The notes below the pieces were generated by a model, which searched no databases, was not told the DNA's origin, and worked only from the letters and a program-made list of their open reading frames with translations. A stretch of DNA of 9,999 bases from JBHIER01 sp046760705 [NCBI: bacterium] (GTDB lineage Bacteria; JBHIER01; G020348925): contig JBHIER010000082.1 in NCBI GenBank assembly GCA_046760705.1, positions 1 through 9,999 of the forward strand, written 5' to 3'. The position numbers and the translations under genes were made by a program. Positions 1 through 6,962 of the stretch are shown here, in pieces (the stretch's first letter is position 1; the number at the start of each line of letters is the position of its first letter).

Positions 1-62
1 CCGGGCAGACGATCTCGATCTCTATCTTAAGGTAGACTTCAGCAACTCTCCCTTGTATTGGT

Positions 63-713
63 TCAGTCCAAAAAGCTCCGCCGGTACCCGAGGGAAATAG
101 CAGGGTCACGGGCTTCTACGAGGAGACCCGCAATCGTCAGCCATTTAGTGGGAATCAAGGAAAGTCCTGCGTGAAAATTCCGGCCATCGTAGCTGACAAA
201 AGGACTGAGGGAGTCCGTAACGGTGAGCGTAAGGCCAGCCAAGCCGTAACCCTTGTCGAAATCCGGCACGAGGCTGGCGAAACCTCCGGACAGACGGAGG
301 GCGTACCCTTCACCAAACTCCCAGGCTTTGGTCACTTGGGCAAAAACAGACTGGTCGCTCCCACCAGTCTGAACACTTCCAGTGCCCAGGATAAGAGCCG
401 GTCTCCAGCCGATTTCGCTTTCTGAAAGGGGCTGAAGCCGAGCACTCCAGATGGGTTTTTCCGCTTCTACAGTGTACCCTATCCCCACATCCAACCATGA
501 AATCACTCCATATCGTAAGTTCATCACCCCTGTTTCGTCCTCTCCGGTTGGAATGTACAGCCCGGTTACAAGCAAGGTCTTTGGGGCCAAAAGTGCTCCA
601 GAATTTTCCCCAGAACCGGAACAGACCGGACAGGAGGGGCCGCATTCCTGCGCTCCCGCAAAGTTCATCAGCCCTAAGATGGCAATAAAAAGTGAAGCAG
701 ACAACTTTCCCAT
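63..713 (-). CDS. Small exported outer-membrane β-barrel-like protein with N-terminal CX3CX2C motif
   Basis: A 216-residue protein of no family I can name. Residues 1-21 form a typical signal peptide ending in AGA, with likely cleavage before Gln22. The mature N-terminus carries Cys24, Cys28 and Cys31 in a CX3CX2C arrangement, followed by a Gly/Ser-rich linker. From about residue 45 onward the sequence alternates polar and hydrophobic residues in short Gly- and aromatic-rich stretches, as in small outer-membrane β-barrels. It ends in YRRSFLD, so the final residue is not the usual aromatic. The ATG has an ideal AGGAGG at 720-725 with a 6-nt spacer. The gene starts 26 nt after the PII gene stop and is probably co-transcribed with it. 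A role in metal handling at the outer membrane is inferred only from the cysteines and the neighbours. The gene call is secure; the function is not. Confidence 0.8.
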   Translation of the reverse strand: MGKLSASLFIAILGLMNFAGAQECGPSCPVCSGSGENSGALLAPKTLLVTGLYIPTGEDETGVMNLRYGVISWLDVGIGYTVEAEKPIWSARLQPLSESEIGWRPALILGTGSVQTGGSDQSVFAQVTKAWEFGEGYALRLSGGFASLVPDFDKGYGLAGLTLTVTDSLSPFVSYDGRNFHAGLSLIPTKWLTIAGLLVEARDPAISLGYRRSFLD

Positions 714-739
714 GTGTAACCTCCTGATCTTAGATATCC

Positions 740-1084
740 CTACAGCGCCTTTTGACCTCGCTCATTGGTTCGAATCTTGACCACATCTAACACATCGATA
801 ATGAAGATCTTCCCATCGCCGGGGTTGCCGGTATGAGCACTCTTTTGAATCGTTTCGACCACAATTTCAGTTAGTTCATCGGGAACGACGATCTCCACTT
901 TCGCCTTCGGCGCGTACTCTACCGTGTCCTCCACAATCTTATGGCGAGCCTGGGCGGCGCGGTTGCGGCCGAATCCTCGCACATCGGAATCCACCGTGAG
1001 ACCGGGTAAACCATCGATCTTTTTCAAGGCATCAACGACCTTCGTCAGCATGAAGGGCTGAACAATAGCTTTGACTTCTTTCAT
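740..1084 (-). CDS. PII-family signalling protein, metal-efflux-associated group
   Basis: A 114-residue cytosolic PII protein, close to the usual 112. It has the β1 start KEVKAIVQPF, a VRGFGR segment (residues 35-40) before the T-loop, KAKVEIVVP (60-68), the nucleotide-binding B-loop TGNPGDGKIF (85-94) and the C-terminal KIRT (103-106). By alignment to GlnB from memory, the uridylylated Tyr51 is replaced by Asp53, and Gln39, which helps bind Mg and 2-oxoglutarate, by Asn41. Classical nitrogen signalling is therefore unlikely. PII proteins encoded beside heavy-metal RND pumps are known as a separate group, PII-NG. The gene lies 125 nt after the pump gene, so it may bind or regulate the pump; that is inference. 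I chose the ATG at 1084 over an upstream in-frame start because AGGAGG sits 5 nt before it and PII homology begins there. Confidence 0.93.
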   Translation of the reverse strand: MKEVKAIVQPFMLTKVVDALKKIDGLPGLTVDSDVRGFGRNRAAQARHKIVEDTVEYAPKAKVEIVVPDELTEIVVETIQKSAHTGNPGDGKIFIIDVLDVVKIRTNERGQKAL

Positions 1085-1089
1085 GGGTT

Positions 1090-1095
1090 CCTCCT
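1090..1095 (-). promoter_or_regulatory. Ribosome-binding site of the PII gene
   Basis: AGGAGG on the minus strand, 5 nt before the ATG at 1084. It decides the start of the PII protein, because an in-frame start 12 codons upstream lies inside the leader. Confidence 0.8.
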
Positions 1096-1110
1096 TTGAA
1101 AACACCACAA

Positions 1111-1176
1111 CTACGGGCATAAGGCCCTACACTACGCGCCTATGACATAACATAGGAGTGTAGCCCTCATGAGCGT
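1111..1176. repeat. Compound palindromic element, copy A (REPIN-like)
   Basis: This 66-nt element lies between the pump gene stop and the PII gene. Seen directly: a small hairpin GGGC/GCCC (1115-1118 with 1124-1127), then a long central hairpin. CTACACT (1127-1133) pairs with AGTGTAG (1157-1163), and CCTATG (1139-1144) pairs with CATAGG (1151-1156), leaving a 5-nt bulge at 1134-1138 and a 6-nt loop. A third arm, CTCATGAG, follows at 1166-1173. The left 25 nt match copy B (6854-6878) at 23 positions, and 12 nt at 1155-1166 are identical to 6892-6903. Read outward, the arms start GTAG (minus, 1135-1132) and GGAG (plus, 1155-1158), the two tetranucleotides known at the foot of RAYT-associated REP sequences. 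It could instead be an operator or an mRNA structure. There is no T-tract, so it is not a classic terminator. Confidence 0.8.
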
Positions 1177-1202
1177 CTCGCAAGTTGTTGGATTTCCGAG
1201 AC
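1175..1202. repeat. Weak inverted repeat just after the pump gene
   Basis: GTCTCG (1175-1180) and CGAGAC (1197-1202) are perfect 6-nt complements separated by 16 nt, starting 8 nt after the pump gene stop. The loop is long and no run of T follows, so termination is doubtful. It may be chance or an outer extension of the neighbouring palindromic element. Confidence 0.25.
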
Positions 1203-1209
1203 TTCGCAA

Positions 1210-4200
1210 TTACAATTCCACCTCTGGTCTCGGTCTCTCGAACCAACCATAAAGTGCTGGGAGAACAAATAGAGTCAGCAGAGTTGAGGAGAATAGTCCG
1301 CCGACAACGACCGTGGCTAAGGGACGCTGCACCTCTGAGCCGGTGCCGGTTGAAAAGAGCAGGGGGATCAACCCTAAGCTGGCGACCAGAGCCGTCATCA
1401 ATACCGGCCGCAATCTCAAAGCTGCCCCTTGCAACAGGGCCTCTTTCAGTTCATAACCTTCCCGCCTCAGTTGATTGAAATAGGAGACCATGACCACACC
1501 ATTCAGAACAGCAACGCCGAACAGCGCAATAAACCCAACAGATGCGGGCACGCTTAGATACTGACCGGTGAGAAACAAGGCCAAAATTCCGCCAATTAAA
1601 GCGAAGGGGACGTTCATAATGATTAATGCCGCGTTTCGAATGGAATTGAAGGTGCTGAACAGAAGGATGAAGATGAGCAATATCGTCAGCGGGACAATAA
1701 TGGACAACCGGCGCATGGCCCGCTGCTGATTTTCAAACTGCCCACCCCATTCCACCCAATACCCCGGGGGAAGATCCACCTGTCTATCGACGGCGGCGCT
1801 GGCCTCCTTGACAAAGCCGCCCATGTCGCGTCCTCGAACGTTGCACGGGACCACAATTCGGCGCTGGGAGTTGTCGCGGCTGATCTGTTTGGGACCGATA
1901 ACGGTGCGAATGTCGGCCAACTGGGCCAGGGGGATGCGGCTCCCATCAGGCGCGCTGACCAGGATATTTTTGATGCTTTCGATGTTATCTCTGGCGTCTT
2001 CTTGAAAACGGACAAAGATATCGTATCGCTGTTGACCCTCAAACACCTGACCGACGGCGCTGCCTCCAATAGCCACCCGAACAATCTGCTGGACCTCCTG
2101 GACATTAATGCCGTACCGGGCGATCTTGTTTCTGTCAATTTTGATTTGAACCTGCGGCTTGCCGCTGACCTGCTCGGCCTGCACATCGGCTGCCCCTCGA
2201 ATCTGTGACACGACGCGGGTGATCTCGCTGGCTTTTTCCGCCAGAACGTCGAGATCGTCCCCGAAGAGATAGACGGCGATTTGCGCTTTCACCCCGCTGA
2301 GGAGTTCGTCCACCCGCATGGCAATGGGTTGGGTGAAATTGAGAAGAATCCCGGGGTATTGATGGAGTTTCTGATTCATCAACTCGACCAATTCGGCCTT
2401 CGTCGAAGCGCTGGTCCACGTTTCCGGAGGATGGAGAATGACGTAAATTTCTGAATTATTGACCGGCTCTGGGTCGCCGCCGACCTCTGCCCGTCCCACT
2501 CGCGAGATGGCGTACTTCACCTCTGGAAATTCCAGGAGCATCTTTTCCAGTTCCTGTGAGATGGCAGCCGCCTGCTTCAGCGACGTGCTGGGGGCCATGG
2601 TCACCCGAACGGCAATGGTACCTTCGTCAAGAGCTGGAACAAATTCCGTCCCCAGGAAAGGAACTAAAATGAGACTTCCGATTAAAAGGAGAAGGGCCAC
2701 AGATAAAACCATCCAGCGATGCTGAATGGCTTTCTGCAACGAGGGCAGGTACATTCTCTTGAGAAACCGGAGGAGAAAGTTCTCCTTCTCAGCCAATTTC
2801 CTCCGCAACAGAAACGTGCACAGGACAGGGACTACTGTCAGGGCTAATAGTAATGAACCAAACATGGCAAAGCTGATGGTGTAGGCCATGGGCGAAAAGA
2901 GCTTGCCTTCCACTCCCTGCAGGGTAAAAAGAGGCAGGAAGACGATAATGATGATGGAGATGGCGAAGACAATCGGTCGTCCCACCTCTTTGGCCGCCAC
3001 CAGAATGGTATGGACGACGTCCGGGTTACCCTCCTTCTTCTCGGTCAAGTGCCGGTAGATGTTCTCCACCATAACCACGGAGCCATCCACCATCATCCCA
3101 ATCCCAATAGCCAACCCACCCAGGGACATCAGATTGGCGGACATACCGATATGATTCATAAGAATAAAAGCTATCAACGCCGATAGGGGAAGGGCCAAGG
3201 TAACGATGAAAGCACTCCGCAGATTTCCCAGAAACAGCACCAAGACGAGAATGACCAAAGCCCCTCCCTCCAATAGGGCATCCTTCACGGTGTCGACTGC
3301 TCTGGCCACCAGATCCGCCTGGTCATAATAAGGCCTTATTCTCACTCCTTCGGGCAAGCTTTTCTGAATTTCTCGAACTTTCGATTTGATGCGGTCAATA
3401 ACCTCAGAGGTGTTTTTGCCGATCAATTTCAAGACGATCCCGCTGACCACCTCCCCCTTGCCGTTCTCTGAGACGACCCCTCGTCTGATCTCGGGTCCAA
3501 AAGTCACTTTCGCCACATCGCGGATATAGATAGGAGTCCCCTGATGAGCGGCAATCTTTATGTTCTCAATGTCCTCAATATTTTTAGTCCATCCCAATCC
3601 CCTCACCAGATACTCCTCCGAGCCCCGTTCGATGAAGCTGCCACCGGCGTTTATGTTGTTGTTTTCGACAACGTCCAGCAATTCATCCAGGGTGACATCA
3701 TATTTTAAGAGAAGGTGGGGATCGATCTGAATCTGATATTGCTTGACTTCACCGCCGAAGCTCAGGATTTCGGTGACCCCTGGGATGGTCCGCAGTTGAA
3801 ATTTGACGATCCAGTCTTGGATAGCCCGCAGCTCCATCAGATCATATCCTTCACCTTCTACGATGTATTGATACACCTGTCCCAGGCCGGTCGTTATCGG
3901 CCCCATCTCTGGGTTGCCCAGGCCCTCCGGTATCTCACTCCTTGCCGACTGCAATCTTTCGAACACCAGTTGGCGGGCGAAGTAGATGTCCACATTGTCC
4001 TTGAAATAGACCGAAACCACGGAAAGCCCAAAAGTGGAGACAGATTTTACCTCAGTGACATCGGGTAGACCGTTCATAGAGACTTCAATGGGGTAGGTAA
4101 TCAGTTTCTCCACCTCTTCGGGTGCCAGGCCTTCTGCCTCAGTGAAAATTTGCACCAATACCGGGGTCACATCGGGAAAGGCGTCGATGGGCAGCCTGGA

Positions 4201-4293
4201 AAAAGAGACCAGGCCACCGCCAATAACTAAAAGTGTGAAAATGACGATCAGAAGCCGCTGTCTGACAGCAAAACTGATAATCTTGTCGATCAT
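1210..4293 (-). CDS. czcA: Heavy-metal efflux RND transporter, CzcA/CusA family inner-membrane pump
   Basis: A proton-driven inner-membrane pump of 1027 residues, full length for the HME-RND family (about 1040-1060). TM1 is at about 12-31, the first periplasmic domain runs to about 335, TM2-6 to about 485, TM7 is at 527-546, the second periplasmic domain runs to about 865, and the last TM group reaches about 1015. The TM4 motif holds Asp403, Gly404, Glu410 and Asn411. Asp403 matches the proton-relay Asp408 of CzcA and Asp405 of CusA. The DG pair is CzcA-like, but Gly397 replaces the first Asp of the CzcA DFG motif. By alignment from memory, CusA Met573, Met623 and Met672 become Arg563, Asn613 and Glu663, while Glu625 is kept as Glu615; CusA Glu939 aligns with Leu. 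Divalent export is favoured over Cu/Ag; the exact metal is unknown. The ATG has AGGAG 6 nt upstream and lies 36 nt after the adaptor gene. Confidence 0.97.
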   Translation of the reverse strand: MIDKIISFAVRQRLLIVIFTLLVIGGGLVSFSRLPIDAFPDVTPVLVQIFTEAEGLAPEEVEKLITYPIEVSMNGLPDVTEVKSVSTFGLSVVSVYFKDNVDIYFARQLVFERLQSARSEIPEGLGNPEMGPITTGLGQVYQYIVEGEGYDLMELRAIQDWIVKFQLRTIPGVTEILSFGGEVKQYQIQIDPHLLLKYDVTLDELLDVVENNNINAGGSFIERGSEEYLVRGLGWTKNIEDIENIKIAAHQGTPIYIRDVAKVTFGPEIRRGVVSENGKGEVVSGIVLKLIGKNTSEVIDRIKSKVREIQKSLPEGVRIRPYYDQADLVARAVDTVKDALLEGGALVILVLVLFLGNLRSAFIVTLALPLSALIAFILMNHIGMSANLMSLGGLAIGIGMMVDGSVVMVENIYRHLTEKKEGNPDVVHTILVAAKEVGRPIVFAISIIIIVFLPLFTLQGVEGKLFSPMAYTISFAMFGSLLLALTVVPVLCTFLLRRKLAEKENFLLRFLKRMYLPSLQKAIQHRWMVLSVALLLLIGSLILVPFLGTEFVPALDEGTIAVRVTMAPSTSLKQAAAISQELEKMLLEFPEVKYAISRVGRAEVGGDPEPVNNSEIYVILHPPETWTSASTKAELVELMNQKLHQYPGILLNFTQPIAMRVDELLSGVKAQIAVYLFGDDLDVLAEKASEITRVVSQIRGAADVQAEQVSGKPQVQIKIDRNKIARYGINVQEVQQIVRVAIGGSAVGQVFEGQQRYDIFVRFQEDARDNIESIKNILVSAPDGSRIPLAQLADIRTVIGPKQISRDNSQRRIVVPCNVRGRDMGGFVKEASAAVDRQVDLPPGYWVEWGGQFENQQRAMRRLSIIVPLTILLIFILLFSTFNSIRNAALIIMNVPFALIGGILALFLTGQYLSVPASVGFIALFGVAVLNGVVMVSYFNQLRREGYELKEALLQGAALRLRPVLMTALVASLGLIPLLFSTGTGSEVQRPLATVVVGGLFSSTLLTLFVLPALYGWFERPRPEVEL

Positions 4294-4329
4294 TTGACAC
4301 TCCTGCGCTTAGGGTGCATCTCTCCAACA

Positions 4330-5523
4330 TCAATGGGTGTGTCCAGCCTCGAAGGACTCTTTTGCCGCCTCGGACTTGAGTAGAAAGGCGCCTTTGGAAA
4401 CGATCTTTTCGTTGACCCTCAGACCGGATACGACTTCCACGAACCCATTGCCTTCACGTCCCGTCACGATCTCCCTTCTCTTAAAGGAATTGCGATCTGT
4501 AACGACGAAAACGAAGTTACTGGTCCCATCGTATTGAACGGCCGAAGCAGGTACCGCCAGGGCGTCCTGCCCCTGTTCCATGTAAATGGTTACGTCTGCA
4601 AACATCATGGGCTTGAGCCTCTTGTCTGGATTTTCTACGACAGCCCTTACTGTGAAGGTGCGGGTCTTCTCGTCGAGAACGTCGCTGATATACGTCACTT
4701 GACCGGTGAATGTTTCATCCGGATATGCAGCCACTCGGATTTCGACTTCTTGCCCAGGTCTGACTTTGCAGATATCCTTCTCGTATACGTCGGCGTCCAC
4801 CCAGAGGGAGAAGAGGTCGATGATGTGGAAGACGTCGCTGGATGGCTCGATGAGCTGTCCCACGGTAGCGTTTCTCTCCACCACGGTCCCTGAAATGGGC
4901 GCTCTCAGCGGCAAAATGGCTGTGCGTTCGTGGTTGCTCTGGAAGTTCTCGATCTCATCGGTGGTAAAACCTATGGCATGGAGTTTCTTGTCGGCGGCTT
5001 CAAATTCGGCTCGGGCTTTGTTGTAGGAGGCCTCGGATTCTAAAAGCGCTTTCTGCGAGCCGATTTTCTCCTCAAACAACCTTTTGTGCCGCTCGTAATC
5101 TCTCTCGGCAAACTCAAGCTCGGCTTTGGCCTTGAAATATTCGCTCTTTGCCTCACCAACCTCAGGGCTTTCGAGAAGCATGAGGACATCGCCGGCTTTG
5201 ACACGATCCCCCTGGTTGGCGAAAATCGTATTGGCCCTGCCTTCGATGAGCGGTCCGACATGAGCCTCTCGGTTCTGGTCTGGAAAGATCCTGGCCGGGG
5301 CGGAGATGTGATTGTCGATCTTTTTGTAGGCAACCTCTGTAGCCTCAAGATTTATGTTGGCCAGAGCCTCGTCATCCAGGTGAACCACGCCGCCGTGTTC
5401 GCTGTGTTCCTCCGGGTGGGTTTCAACTTCAGGTGCTTCGTGTGAAGCACCGCGGCAGCCGATACAATTGAAAAATGCCACCACCAAGAAAAACGCTATT
5501 GAGGGTGTTGAAATCCGTTTCAT
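4330..5523 (-). CDS. czcB: RND efflux periplasmic adaptor lipoprotein, CzcB/CusB family
   Basis: A membrane-fusion protein of 397 residues that links pump and outer-membrane channel. A hydrophobic signal (about 8-22) ends in CIG before Cys23, a plausible lipobox. Residues 24-50 are a His/Glu-rich tail with His28, 36, 40, 43 and 48 and no methionine, unlike the Met-based copper site of E. coli CusB. The first half of the lipoyl-like domain is at about 72-120. An α-helical hairpin follows at about 122-185. The second lipoyl half is at about 203-230 (LRAPISGTVVERN), then come the β-barrel at about 240-315 and the membrane-proximal domain. The C-terminus ends in HTH. I chose the ATG at 5523 because AGGAGG lies 7 nt upstream and the signal peptide begins there; the longer frame to 5658 overlaps the channel gene. 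The gap to the channel gene stop is 19 nt, so the two are in one operon. Confidence 0.96.
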   Translation of the reverse strand: MKRISTPSIAFFLVVAFFNCIGCRGASHEAPEVETHPEEHSEHGGVVHLDDEALANINLEATEVAYKKIDNHISAPARIFPDQNREAHVGPLIEGRANTIFANQGDRVKAGDVLMLLESPEVGEAKSEYFKAKAELEFAERDYERHKRLFEEKIGSQKALLESEASYNKARAEFEAADKKLHAIGFTTDEIENFQSNHERTAILPLRAPISGTVVERNATVGQLIEPSSDVFHIIDLFSLWVDADVYEKDICKVRPGQEVEIRVAAYPDETFTGQVTYISDVLDEKTRTFTVRAVVENPDKRLKPMMFADVTIYMEQGQDALAVPASAVQYDGTSNFVFVVTDRNSFKRREIVTGREGNGFVEVVSGLRVNEKIVSKGAFLLKSEAAKESFEAGHTH

Positions 5524-5530
5524 AAGACAT

Positions 5531-5536
5531 CCTCCT
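5531..5536 (-). promoter_or_regulatory. Ribosome-binding site of the adaptor gene
   Basis: AGGAGG on the minus strand, 7 nt before the ATG at 5523 and inside the 19-nt gap after the channel gene stop. It rules out the 45-codon longer start at 5658. Confidence 0.8.
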
Positions 5537-5542
5537 GAAAAT

Positions 5543-6802
5543 CTAAAATGTAAGCCTCGCTCCCACCGCTCTTTCGAGCTCGGCCAAGGCTGAATTGTAG
5601 GTGAAAAGCGACTCAATATGGCCCGCTTGGCTCTCGATGAGGGTGCGTCGGGCTTCAAGAAGCTCTAAATAACTGCTTTCCCCTTCCTCGTAGCTCCTCA
5701 GGGCGATCCGGTACACCTCGTCGGCCTCGGCTAAAAGCTCCTCTTTGTAAAGGAGCACCAGTTTCTCCGCAGCCTTCACCTTCAACCAGGCGCTCTCAAT
5801 TTGAAGGGCCAGCCTGTTCTTCAGATTCTCCCGCTTAAAACGTGCCTGAGCCAGATCAGCGTTGGCCTCCCGGATCTGGCCTCTCTGGCGGAAGGGAAAC
5901 CAGAGAGGTACGGAGATACCGAACTCCACACCCCAGAAATTGGGGTTGCCATCAATGTTCTGGTTAAAATAACTGGCGTGAAGCTCTGGCAAAAAACTGC
6001 TCCAGGCCAGAGTGCGGCCCGATTGAGCGGCCTCTACTTTCAAATCCATAGCTTTTATTTCAGGGTGGACGCGGAATGCTCGGTCCTTCAACTCGCGGAC
6101 ACTTATGTCAAGGGGGACATAGCGCAGGCTGTCTGAGGGTGTGATTTCCGCCCCTGAATCTCTCACCAATAGAAGATTCAACTCGGCCAGGGCGATATCA
6201 TATCCATTTTGGGCCAGGGTGAGATCGTTCTCCGCCCTGGCTTTCTCGACTTTCGCCTTGACATATTCGAGGTGTGTTCCCTCGCCAACCTCATAGCGAA
6301 TTTGGGCTTTCTGAAGGAAATCCTTTGCCAACTGAAGATTTTGGTGGGCCAAACTCAATCGCTCCCATTTTGTCAACAAATTAAAGTAAGCCGTTTTTAC
6401 CCGGCTCATGAGGTCAAGCTTTGCCAGCTCACATTCCATTCTGGTGATCTCGACTTCCTTTCCGGCAATGCGTTTCTGCAGCAAAATGTTGGTCGGAAAG
6501 TCGATGGACTGATTGAAGCTTATGAATCGGTCTTGATAATTGCTCAATCCCTTCCCTCTTGGCACGCCCTCGTACTCAAGAGCAAATTCCGGGTCTTCCG
6601 GCCACCATGCTTGCCACGACCTCCCCTTGGCCGCATCAACCTGTTTGGCTGTGGCCAATACCTCCGGATTACGCTGAAGAGCCAAATCAATGGCCCCTTG
6701 CAGAGAGAGGCTCAGAGGCTGTGATGTTACCTGTGCAGGAAAGAATGACCATAACCCGAAGAACCCAAATATACAAAAAGTCAAAAAGAAAATGTTTCTC
6801 AC
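5543..6802 (-). CDS. czcC: TolC-family outer-membrane efflux protein, CzcC/CusC type
   Basis: The outer-membrane channel of the tripartite system, 419 residues from the GTG start. Residues 1-28 are a signal peptide with a long hydrophobic core, ending around AQVTSQ. No lipobox cysteine is placed as in CusC, so a non-lipidated channel is likely. The mature start LSLQGAIDLALQRNPEVLA is the standard first-helix signature of the family. Long amphipathic helices rich in Ala, Glu, Lys and Leu repeat in two halves, as expected for the periplasmic tunnel, and the protein ends in the aromatic LTF. The GTG at 6802 is favoured over the TTG at 6838: AGGAGA sits 6 nt upstream, and the extra 12 residues would put charges before the signal peptide. 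It is the first of three closely spaced efflux genes; copy B of the palindromic element lies 51 nt upstream. Confidence 0.95.
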   Translation of the reverse strand: MRNIFFLTFCIFGFFGLWSFFPAQVTSQPLSLSLQGAIDLALQRNPEVLATAKQVDAAKGRSWQAWWPEDPEFALEYEGVPRGKGLSNYQDRFISFNQSIDFPTNILLQKRIAGKEVEITRMECELAKLDLMSRVKTAYFNLLTKWERLSLAHQNLQLAKDFLQKAQIRYEVGEGTHLEYVKAKVEKARAENDLTLAQNGYDIALAELNLLLVRDSGAEITPSDSLRYVPLDISVRELKDRAFRVHPEIKAMDLKVEAAQSGRTLAWSSFLPELHASYFNQNIDGNPNFWGVEFGISVPLWFPFRQRGQIREANADLAQARFKRENLKNRLALQIESAWLKVKAAEKLVLLYKEELLAEADEVYRIALRSYEEGESSYLELLEARRTLIESQAGHIESLFTYNSALAELERAVGARLTF

Positions 6803-6808
6803 TTTATA

Positions 6809-6814
6809 TCTCCT
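6809..6814 (-). promoter_or_regulatory. Ribosome-binding site deciding a GTG start
   Basis: AGGAGA on the minus strand, followed by TATAAA as a 6-nt spacer and then the GTG at 6802-6800. It supports the GTG as the start of the outer-membrane channel rather than the upstream TTG. Confidence 0.75.
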
Positions 6815-6853
6815 GAAGAAAATCCAATACAACAGCAATCTTGACTACCAAAT

Positions 6854-6914
6854 CTACGGGCATAACGCCCTGCACTACACATCTATAAAATGGAGTGTAG
6901 CCCCTCGTGGGCGT
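6854..6914. repeat. Compound palindromic element, copy B (REPIN-like)
   Basis: This 61-nt second copy lies in the 160-nt gap between the small Cys/His gene and the channel gene. Seen directly: hairpin GGGC/GCCC at 6858-6861 and 6867-6870; a central pairing CTGCACT (6870-6876) with AGTGTAG (6894-6900), one position off perfect, plus an inner CAT/ATG; and a third hairpin GCCC/GGGC at 6900-6903 and 6909-6912 with a 5-nt loop. The ends are ACG (6856-6858) and CGT (6912-6914). The middle is 6 nt shorter than in copy A and poorly conserved, while the two outer arms are nearly identical between copies. The arms read outward from GTAG (minus) and GGAG (plus). The inverted-doublet layout is what a REPIN shows; a shared regulatory site is the alternative. 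Confidence 0.8.
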
Positions 6915-6962
6915 ACAGCCATTTAGCTGGGTTTATAAAAATGCGGTGAATCTGGGATAGAT

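Noticed and set aside
1-109. An open 36-codon frame on the minus strand from a GTG at 109 to the window edge, overlapping the end of the barrel gene
   Set aside because: There is no good ribosome-binding site, it is short, and another frame there also reads protein-like for several codons. It could be the start of a further gene, but the window ends too soon to support it.
310-645. A 111-codon minus-strand frame inside the barrel gene
   Set aside because: It is out of frame with a gene that has a signal peptide and an ideal ribosome-binding site, and its translation shows no domain.
1111-1202. Rho-independent terminator between the pump and PII genes
   Set aside because: Strong hairpins are present but no T-tract follows in the direction of transcription, and the same element recurs before the channel gene, which fits a repeat or regulatory element better.
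4330-5658. Longer start for the adaptor at 5658
   Set aside because: It would overlap the channel gene by more than 100 nt and bury the signal peptide; the ATG at 5523 has AGGAGG at 7 nt.
6854-6914. CopY/BlaI-like operator (TACA...TGTA half sites) in the palindromic elements
   Set aside because: The half sites are over 20 nt apart and the spacing differs between the copies (23 and 17 nt between CTRCACT and AGTGTAG), unlike the fixed short spacing of those operators.
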